51,512 nucleotides of DNA from Myroides albus. GTDB taxonomy: Bacteria > Bacteroidota > Bacteroidia > Flavobacteriales > Flavobacteriaceae. Below are positions 45,043 to 51,512 of this stretch, one piece after another; position 1 is the stretch's first letter, and each line of letters starts with the position of its first letter. Below the pieces are notes generated by a model. The model had not been told where the DNA came from and ran no database searches. It worked only from the letters and a program-made list of their open reading frames with translations. The translations under genes and the position numbers were made by a program. The stretch is taken from the NCBI RefSeq assembly GCF_009711045.1, contig NZ_WMJX01000020.1, forward strand, positions 1 to 51,512, read 5' to 3'.

Positions 45043-46452
45043 TTATTTTACACCTCCACCTACAGCTCTGTATAAAGTAACTAAAGAGTTAAGTTGAGCT
45101 AATTCAGTATTGATATAAACTAGTTCAGCAGCCAAAGCACTTTCTCTTGCTGTTAATACATCAAGATAAGTTGCTAAGCCTTGAACTAATAATTCTTCTG
45201 AGTATTCAGTTGCAAGTTGATAAGACTTGTACTCTTGTTCTTTTAATACCAGTTTATCTTTTGAACTTTCGTAGTTGTACAGCGCATCAGAAACTTCTTT
45301 TGAAGCATTTAAAACTGATTTTTTATAGTTTAAATATGCTTTTTCTTGATTTGCTTGTGCTACTTGATGTTGAGTTCTCACTTGTCTACCATTTAACAAA
45401 GGTTGAGTTAATCCACCAATAATATTAGCGAATAGAGAGTTGGTATTGAATAACTCGTCAAAGTCTAAGCTTTGTAAGCCTCCATTAGCAGTAATGCGGA
45501 ATGAAGGGTAGAAATTACTACGAGCTACATTTGTCATTTCAAAAGCATTGATAAGTTCAAATTCAGCAGCTCTAACGTCAGGTCTGTTTGTAAGCAGTTG
45601 AATAGGCACTCCAACAGTTAAATCTGTGTTTAACGTTTGACCATCAAGTTGCCCTCTTTTAATCGCATTTGGATTTTCTCCAAGTAGAATACTGAACGTG
45701 TTTTCCGTTAACTTGATGCTGTTGTTGATGTCAACTAACAAAGCTTGTGCGTTATATAGCTGAGCCTGTGTTTGTTTTACTGCAACTTCATTAACCTGTC
45801 CTGCTTCTTTTAGAGCTTCAATTGTTTCTAAACTATTCTTTCTATTGACAATTGTTTTTTCTGTAATTGCCTTTTGTTGATCAAGAGCTACTAATTGAAA
45901 ATAAGTACTTGCAATTGAAGATATTAACTGTGTTTTTACAGTTTGATGGGCAGCTACAGATTGTAAATAACTTGCTGTAGATGCTCTTTTGCCACTTCTG
46001 ATTTTACCCCATACATCTAATTCCCAAGAGAATTGTCCTGTAACGTCGTATAAATCGGTTTTTACTCTTGTATCTCCAAAAGCTATTCCTTGTGGTCCAT
46101 TTTTAGACGCAACAGAGTGAGTGTAGTTTGCACCTACATTTAAGGTAGGGGCATATCCCCATTTACCTTGTTGCATATAAGCTTTAGCAGCATTCATATT
46201 CTCTAAGGCAATGCGAATGTCTAAATTGTTTTCTAAAGCTTGATCAATATATTGTTTTAAAATTTCGTCTGAGAATAACTCTTTCCATGACACATTGGCC
46301 ATAGAAAGAGTATCTTGAGAAATCTTATCAGTTCTAAAGTATTGCTCATCGATAACCTCTGGTCTATCGTATTTTTTGGCAACAAAGCACGATTGCATTG
46401 TCAACCCCAAAAGAGCAATAGGAATAACTCTATATAAAGTTTGTTTTTTCAT
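45043..46452 (-). CDS. TolC/OprM-type outer-membrane efflux lipoprotein
   Basis: The 469-residue protein has a lipoprotein signal (LTMQSCF, Cys22) and the NodT/OprM pattern: paired repeats with GQFSWELDVWGKIRSGKRAS and the NRPDVRAAEFELI segment. It forms the outer-membrane channel of the tripartite pump. It begins 4 bp after the RND gene's stop. Confidence 0.93.
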   Translation of the reverse strand: MKKQTLYRVIPIALLGLTMQSCFVAKKYDRPEVIDEQYFRTDKISQDTLSMANVSWKELFSDEILKQYIDQALENNLDIRIALENMNAAKAYMQQGKWGYAPTLNVGANYTHSVASKNGPQGIAFGDTRVKTDLYDVTGQFSWELDVWGKIRSGKRASTASYLQSVAAHQTVKTQLISSIASTYFQLVALDQQKAITEKTIVNRKNSLETIEALKEAGQVNEVAVKQTQAQLYNAQALLVDINNSIKLTENTFSILLGENPNAIKRGQLDGQTLNTDLTVGVPIQLLTNRPDVRAAEFELINAFEMTNVARSNFYPSFRITANGGLQSLDFDELFNTNSLFANIIGGLTQPLLNGRQVRTQHQVAQANQEKAYLNYKKSVLNASKEVSDALYNYESSKDKLVLKEQEYKSYQLATEYSEELLVQGLATYLDVLTARESALAAELVYINTELAQLNSLVTLYRAVGGGVK

Positions 46453-46455
46453 TTC

Positions 46456-49400
46456 TTAGTGCGTTTTTTCTTCAAATTTAACAGGCTTCACTTTTTCTTG
46501 AAGATATTGGAAAATAGCATATAATACTGGAATTACGAAAACTCCAATGATTGTACCGATTAATAATCCAAAGGCAGCACCTGTACCGATTGAACGGTTA
46601 CCAACGTCTCCAACTCCTTTTGCAAATACCAATGGCATAAGACCAAGGATAAATGCGAATGAAGTCATCAAGATCGGTCTTAAACGCGCTTTAGCACCGT
46701 TAATAGCAGATTCTGCAATTGACTCCCCATGTTGTCTTCTCTGAACAGCAAACTCTACAATCAGAATGGCATTCTTGGCAAGTAATCCCACAAGCATGAC
46801 CAGAGCAATCTGGAAGTAGATGTTATTCTCTAATCCTGCTAATTTCTGTGCAAGGAATGCTCCCATAACTCCTGTAGGTAATGAGATAATTACCGCAAAT
46901 GGCAATAAGTAACTTTCGTATTGAGCAGATAGTAAGAAGTAAACGAAGATTACACAAAGTGCAAAAATCATTACTGTTTGGTTACCTGCATTAATCTCCT
47001 CACGAGATAGTCCTGTAAAGTCAATACTGTGACTTGTTGATAATGTTTTTTGAGCAACCTCTTGTACTGCGCGAATTGCATCCCCCGAACTATATCCTGG
47101 TTTCGGAGCACCATTGATATTTGATGATGTAAATAAGTTGTAACGGTTTACAGATTGCGGACCATATACTTTTTTCAAATCAACAAACTGGTTTACTGGT
47201 GCCATTTCTCCTGTAGATGTTCTAACGTAGATTTCACTTAAGCTATTTACATCTGATCTATATTGTGGCAATGATTGAACCATTACGCGGTATTGCTTAC
47301 CAAAACGCGTAAAGTCTGCTGCATATATACCTCCAATATAACCTTGTAAAGCCGAGAAAATATCACTTACTAAAACACCTGATTCTTTTGCACGAGGAAT
47401 ATTTAATTCAAGTTCGTATTGTGCATAGTTTGTATTGAATGACGACTGAGCATATAATACTTCAGGGCGCTTCATTAATTCACCTACGAATTCTTGTGAT
47501 TTTTTATCGAATTCTGTTAATTCACCTCCACTGCGATCAAGTAATTTCATCTCAAATCCGGCAGACATACCGAATCCTGGTATACTTGGTGGTTGGAAGA
47601 AAATCATTTTCGCATCTTGGAACTGAGTTGCAGCAAGTCCAAATAATTTACCAATGATTACATCTGTTGCAAGATCGTCTGTTTTTCTTTCAGAGAAATC
47701 CTTTAACTTAATCATCGCCATACCATAGTTAGAACCTTGTCCATTGATGAAAGAGAATCCCGAAACAACAGTTACGGCATCTACACCAGGAATTTGTTTT
47801 ACTACAGCAGAAAACTCTTTTTGTAAACTTGTTACACGGTCTTGTGATGCTCCTGTAGGTAATTCAATATTACCCATGATGAACCCACGGTCTTCGTTTG
47901 GTACGAATCCTGTTGGCATTGTCTTAGCAGAGTAGTATGTAATTCCAAGACATCCTAATAAGATTACAAATGTTAACCACTTGTGTTTTAATAAGAATTT
48001 GAATGAATTACCATATCTATGCGTTAAGTTGTTAAACCCAACGTTGAATGCGTCGAAGAAACGTTGAACAAAATTTCTTTTTCTTCCTTCGTGATTGTCA
48101 TGTTGCTTTAAGAAGATAGCACATAACGCTGGACTTAAAGTCAAGGCATTTACTGCTGAAATCAAAATAGCTACAATAAGAGTAATACCAAATTGTTTGT
48201 AGAATACTCCAGTTGGACCACTAATAAAGGTTACTGGGATAAATACCGCAGCCATTACTAATGTAATTGAGATAATGGCACCTGAGATCTCTCCCATTGT
48301 ACTAACACTCGCATCCAATGCATCTTTACCCGTTTCCTCCATCTTGGCGTGGACGGCTTCCACCACAACTATGGCGTCATCCACCACAATACCGATGGCC
48401 AGTACTAATGCGAAAAGAGTAAGTAAGTTTAATGAAAATCCAAATACACTTAGGAAAAAGAAGGTACCAACAATAGAAACTGGTACCGCAATTAACGGAA
48501 TAAGTGTCGATCTAAAGTCTTGTAAGAAGATATACACTACCACGAATACTAAGATAAACGCTTCAATTAAAGTACTTACTACTTTGCTAATCGAAGCATC
48601 TAAGAATTCGTTTGTATCCATCAATACTTTGTATTTCATTCCTTCAGGAAGGTTTTTCTCCATTCCCTTTAGAATCAAATGTAAGTTTTGGATAATCTCT
48701 TGGGCGTTAGAACCTGGTGTTTGGTAAATAGCCATTGCTACTGCTGGGTTACCATCAAGTTCAGAACTACCTACATAAGATTGTGCTCCAAGTTCAATAC
48801 GAGCTACGTCTTTTAACCTTAGGATTTGTCCGTTACCTAAAGATTTTACTACGATATTTTCATATTGTTCTTGAGTTTTATACTTACCACTGTATTTTAA
48901 TACATATTGAAATGCCTCAGCATTGTTTTCCCCAAGCTGACCAGCAGCTGCCTCTAAACTTTGCTCGTTTAGTACTCTAACTACATCGGAAGGAACTAAG
49001 CCGTATGCTTTCATTTTTGCAGGTTCAATCCACACACGCATTGAGTAGTTTCGAGAACCAAATGCTTGTGCATCTCCTACACCAGTAACACGTTTCAGCT
49101 CTGGGATTACGTTAATGTTCATATAGTTTTGGATATAGATAGCATCATAATCCGGGTTTGTCGAATAGAACGACAAGAACATTAATGCACTTGTTTGCTG
49201 CTTTTGTGTGGTAACCCCCGAACGAGTTACCTCTGCTGGTAACAATGGAGTAGCTCGAGCAACACGGTTTTGTACGTTTACCGCTGCGATGTCTGGGTCA
49301 ACTCCTTGTTTAAAAATTACTTGAATACTTGCACTACCATCATTACTTGCTGTTGATGTAATGTAGTCCATGTTTTCCACCCCATTCACTTGTTCTTCAA

Positions 49401-49593
49401 TTGGGATAATCACAGATTGCATTACAGTTTCAGCATTTGCTCCTGGGTAGCTCGCCGCAATTTGTACAGTCGGCGGTGCAATATCTGGATATTGCGTTAC
49501 TGGAAGTGCGGATAGTCCTAACACCCCAAGTATTACTATAAGGATAGAAATAACTGTAGATAATACAGGTCTTTCGATAAAAGTCTTTAACAT
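46456..49593 (-). CDS. RND efflux transporter (AcrB/MexB-like, HAE-1)
   Basis: The 1045-residue inner-membrane pump starts MLKTFIERPVLSTVISILIVILG and has the twelve-segment layout and the proton-relay aspartates in AIGIVVDDAIVVVEAV. Periplasmic domains contain GVGDAQAFGSRNYSMRVW typical of HAE-1 drug transporters. It extrudes hydrophobic compounds with proton influx. Substrates cannot be inferred. Confidence 0.95.
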   Translation of the reverse strand: MLKTFIERPVLSTVISILIVILGVLGLSALPVTQYPDIAPPTVQIAASYPGANAETVMQSVIIPIEEQVNGVENMDYITSTASNDGSASIQVIFKQGVDPDIAAVNVQNRVARATPLLPAEVTRSGVTTQKQQTSALMFLSFYSTNPDYDAIYIQNYMNINVIPELKRVTGVGDAQAFGSRNYSMRVWIEPAKMKAYGLVPSDVVRVLNEQSLEAAAGQLGENNAEAFQYVLKYSGKYKTQEQYENIVVKSLGNGQILRLKDVARIELGAQSYVGSSELDGNPAVAMAIYQTPGSNAQEIIQNLHLILKGMEKNLPEGMKYKVLMDTNEFLDASISKVVSTLIEAFILVFVVVYIFLQDFRSTLIPLIAVPVSIVGTFFFLSVFGFSLNLLTLFALVLAIGIVVDDAIVVVEAVHAKMEETGKDALDASVSTMGEISGAIISITLVMAAVFIPVTFISGPTGVFYKQFGITLIVAILISAVNALTLSPALCAIFLKQHDNHEGRKRNFVQRFFDAFNVGFNNLTHRYGNSFKFLLKHKWLTFVILLGCLGITYYSAKTMPTGFVPNEDRGFIMGNIELPTGASQDRVTSLQKEFSAVVKQIPGVDAVTVVSGFSFINGQGSNYGMAMIKLKDFSERKTDDLATDVIIGKLFGLAATQFQDAKMIFFQPPSIPGFGMSAGFEMKLLDRSGGELTEFDKKSQEFVGELMKRPEVLYAQSSFNTNYAQYELELNIPRAKESGVLVSDIFSALQGYIGGIYAADFTRFGKQYRVMVQSLPQYRSDVNSLSEIYVRTSTGEMAPVNQFVDLKKVYGPQSVNRYNLFTSSNINGAPKPGYSSGDAIRAVQEVAQKTLSTSHSIDFTGLSREEINAGNQTVMIFALCVIFVYFLLSAQYESYLLPFAVIISLPTGVMGAFLAQKLAGLENNIYFQIALVMLVGLLAKNAILIVEFAVQRRQHGESIAESAINGAKARLRPILMTSFAFILGLMPLVFAKGVGDVGNRSIGTGAAFGLLIGTIIGVFVIPVLYAIFQYLQEKVKPVKFEEKTH

Positions 49594-49596
49594 GCT

Positions 49597-50748
49597 TTAG
49601 AAAGTTGATTTTATAGCTTCGTTGATAGAGTTGAATTCTACTTTGTCTGGTGTAATTGCAGAACCATTACGCAATGTTCCTAATCCTGTACCAACAATAG
49701 TTTCTCCTTTTGCAACTCCTTCTTTAACAATAGCTAATTTGTTTACTCGATCAATTACATTAATTTTTGCAGCCTTTGCAGTATCATTTACAACGCGGTA
49801 AACATAAATTTGTCCTTGTTGTTCGAAAGTCGATGATTCTGGAACAACTAAAACATCTTTATATTCCACAGGTAGTAATAAAGACCCACTGTTACCATTG
49901 CTCAAAATGTTATCTGTGTTAGGGAAAGATGCTCTTACCTGAACAGTTCCTGTAGCAAGGTTTACTTGACCTGTCATTGTTTCAATTTTACCTGTACTTG
50001 AGTATGTTTGTCCATTGGCTAAAACTAATTTTACTTCTGGTAAGTGCTTTAATTTTTCGCTGATTGACTTTCCTTCAATTTTTTCTAAGAAGTTAAAATA
50101 CTCCTTTTCATTCATTGAAAAGTAAGCGTACATCTCACTGTTATCTGAAACAACTGTTAACGGTTGTGGATCACTTGGACTAACTAATGAACCAACTCTA
50201 AAAGGAATAGCTCCTACGATACCGTCAATTGGACTTTTGATTATAGCGTAATCAATATTAGCAACGATACTTTGATGTTGTGCCTTAGCATTTGCTAATT
50301 GACCTTTAGCACTGTTTAGTGTAGCCTCAGCAGTATCTAATTGAATTTTACTAATGATACCTTTATTTACAAGAGGAACTAATTTATCGTAGTTTACTTG
50401 TGCTACGCTAACTTGTGCTTCTGCTGCTTTTACGGCTGCTAAAGCGGCGTTTGCATTTTCATTTAATGTATTAGTCTCAAGTCTGAATAAAGGTTGTCCT
50501 TTGCGTACAACCGAACCTTCATCAACGTAAAGTTCCTGAATATATCCAGCTATTTTAGCTCGTACATTACTTGTAACCTTACCTTGTAGAGTAGTTGGGT
50601 AAGTATTGTGTCCTATCACTGTTTGTGTAGGTACTTGCACTACTTTATATGGTAGTGGGCCGTGAGCTGCTTGCTGTTCTTTTTTACCACAAGAACCTGC
50701 TGTAATCGCAAGCGACGCTAGAACGATAGTATGGAAATAACGTTTCAT
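49597..50748 (-). CDS. RND efflux periplasmic adaptor (MFP)
   Basis: The 383-residue protein has a lipoprotein signal (TAGSCGKK, Cys20), lipoyl-like half motifs (VRAKIAGYIQELYVDEGSVVRKGQPLFRLE and SPIDGIVGAIPFRVGSLVSP) flanking a helical hairpin, then beta-barrel domains. It bridges the RND pump and outer-membrane channel. The next gene begins 3 bp later. Confidence 0.94.
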   Translation of the reverse strand: MKRYFHTIVLASLAITAGSCGKKEQQAAHGPLPYKVVQVPTQTVIGHNTYPTTLQGKVTSNVRAKIAGYIQELYVDEGSVVRKGQPLFRLETNTLNENANAALAAVKAAEAQVSVAQVNYDKLVPLVNKGIISKIQLDTAEATLNSAKGQLANAKAQHQSIVANIDYAIIKSPIDGIVGAIPFRVGSLVSPSDPQPLTVVSDNSEMYAYFSMNEKEYFNFLEKIEGKSISEKLKHLPEVKLVLANGQTYSSTGKIETMTGQVNLATGTVQVRASFPNTDNILSNGNSGSLLLPVEYKDVLVVPESSTFEQQGQIYVYRVVNDTAKAAKINVIDRVNKLAIVKEGVAKGETIVGTGLGTLRNGSAITPDKVEFNSINEAIKSTF

Positions 50749-50756
50749 ATAATTAC

Positions 50757-51233
50757 TTAATTTGTACTTTTTAATTTTTCTATAGTTTCTGTTAAATGTT
50801 TTTTGCTCTTTTCAAGGTGATCGATATATAATTTCATTTTCATCTCACAGTTTTGTGCATTGATTTCACCGGTTGTGACAAAGTTTTCTAATCGCAAACT
50901 TAGATTGTGCTCTCTCTCCAGTAAATCGCGTATTAACTGCAATCTTGTGGTCATGAAATTAGGGTTTAATCTAAAAAATCTTTTTCTTTCATCTATTTTG
51001 TTAAAATGTTCTATTTGGTTGTTTGAAATTAATAAATTTAAACTATTTGACACAGAACTTTTACTTGCATTTAATTTTTCTACTAACTCATCAAAAGTCA
51101 CGCCATCTCTATTATTATTAAACATAATATAGGTGTATATCTGAGCCGTCAGAGGCGAGAAGTGATAAACTATCTCATGATGTGAACAGAAATCTTGAAA
51201 TAAATCAACTAATTCTGGATTGTATTGTCGCAT
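50757..51233 (-). CDS. MarR/GbsR-type transcriptional regulator of the efflux operon
   Basis: The 158-residue protein has a winged-helix domain (about 28-95; TFDELVEKLNASKSSVSNSLNLLISNNQIEHF) and a long C-terminal helix as in GbsR/MarR-like repressors. It is the first gene of the efflux operon and probably represses it through the palindrome over the promoter. Confidence 0.85.
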   Translation of the reverse strand: MRQYNPELVDLFQDFCSHHEIVYHFSPLTAQIYTYIMFNNNRDGVTFDELVEKLNASKSSVSNSLNLLISNNQIEHFNKIDERKRFFRLNPNFMTTRLQLIRDLLEREHNLSLRLENFVTTGEINAQNCEMKMKLYIDHLEKSKKHLTETIEKLKSTN

Positions 51234-51258
51234 AGATGTCGTAATAAAGATTTGAGAG

Positions 51259-51266
51259 CAAAGATA
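51259..51266 (-). promoter_or_regulatory. Efflux operon promoter
   Basis: The minus strand reads TATCTTTG (exact TAnnTTTG), with TTTTG 18 bases upstream, the expected -33 spacing. Confidence 0.65.
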
Positions 51267-51267
51267 G

Positions 51268-51295
51268 TTTTAGTTCGGTAAATACAAAACTAAAA
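51268..51295. promoter_or_regulatory. Putative operator of the efflux regulator
   Basis: TTTTAGTT-N12-AACTAAAA is an 8-bp perfect inverted repeat overlapping the -33 element and spacer of the efflux promoter. A bound dimer would block RNA polymerase. Confidence 0.5.
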
Positions 51296-51457
51296 AAACT
51301 TAATTTTTTTATAATTATTTAAACGGCGTATAAATAAGGGGAACTTACTGTCGATAGCTCCAAAATGTATTTCCTTGATAATGTGATGATATTTATGTGG
51401 CATCGTTTTTCTGCTTATTTTTTTTAAAAAAAATTGCATTGATTCTGAAAATAGCTT

Positions 51458-51465
51458 TATATTTG
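51458..51465 (+). promoter_or_regulatory. -7 promoter element of the tRNA gene
   Basis: TATATTTG matches TAnnTTTG exactly, 13 bases before the tRNA 5' end. Confidence 0.6.
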
Positions 51466-51477
51466 CCCTCACAAAAT

Positions 51478-51512
51478 GCGGAAGTAGCTCAGTTGGTAGA
51501 GCTCCAGCCTTC
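51478..51512 (+). tRNA. tRNA-Gly (5' part, cut by window end)
   Basis: The 35 bases begin GCGGAAGTAGCTCAGTTGG and run through the D arm into the anticodon stem (CCAGC) and loop (CTTC). The visible loop start fits anticodon TCC (glycine), but the third base and 3' half are outside the window, so identity is probable only. Confidence 0.8.

Overview
The window looks like chromosomal DNA of a member of the Flavobacteriaceae (Bacteroidota), possibly close to Myroides; the genus is inferred from general resemblance and cannot be proved here. The DNA is AT-rich, most genes lack a clear Shine-Dalgarno sequence, and many start just downstream of the Bacteroidota -7 promoter element TAnnTTTG. The gene content (MurF-alanine racemase fusion, lipoproteins with short lipoboxes, TonB-dependent receptor, DUF3127 protein, rplM-rpsI-rpsB-tsf cluster) is typical of that family. 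No phage, insertion sequence, integron or CRISPR array was seen.

Layout. 1-5.8 kb: an HD-domain protein with a Pycsar-effector-like membrane module, divergent from a very large lipoprotein that joins a metallophosphoesterase-like region, a kinase-like region and an outer-membrane barrel; then a lipoprotein. 6-8.8 kb: lepA and a frameshifted lipoprotein gene. 8.9-13.8 kb: a sulfur/persulfide cluster (two YeeE-type transporters, Crp/Fnr regulator, TauE exporter, CstB-like persulfide dioxygenase-rhodanese, thioredoxin, and a divergent DsrE protein). 13.9-27.7 kb: mostly plus-strand housekeeping genes (murF-alr, mscL, phosphopantetheinyl transferase, BI-1, pnuC, arfB, a GT32-type transferase, a TPP-riboswitch TonB receptor, greA, HIT protein, flavin reductase, DUF3127, aat), with a minus-strand Rieske-like lipoprotein and an orphan histidine kinase. 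27.7-28.0 kb: a non-coding interval between converging genes that carries a helically phased array of DnaA-box-like 9-mers. 28-35 kb: thiC under a second TPP riboswitch, a methyltransferase, a dicarboxylate/amino-acid symporter, tsf, rpsB, rpsI and rplM. 35-44.3 kb: lipoprotein, acyltransferase, small membrane protein, zinc-ribbon/DKNYY pair, polA, metallophosphoesterase and an atypical thioredoxin. 44.3-51.2 kb: polysaccharide deacetylase and a regulator-MFP-RND-OMP efflux operon. The right edge cuts a tRNA-Gly.

How parts work together. The sulfur genes form a likely regulon: two nearly identical palindromes lie at the same distance from a -7 element before the transporter operon and before the dioxygenase-thioredoxin pair, which fits activation by the Crp/Fnr protein encoded between them. 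Thiamine functions are split between a riboswitch-controlled receptor at 20.4 kb and thiC at 28-30 kb, where a thiS-like remnant sits between riboswitch and thiC. The efflux operon has a palindrome over its promoter that fits autoregulation by its MarR/GbsR-type first gene.

The observations most worth following are the phased 9-mer array, the paired sulfur operators, the kinase-like centre of the 1237-residue outer-membrane protein, the SSB-like tail of the DUF3127 protein and the thiS remnant.
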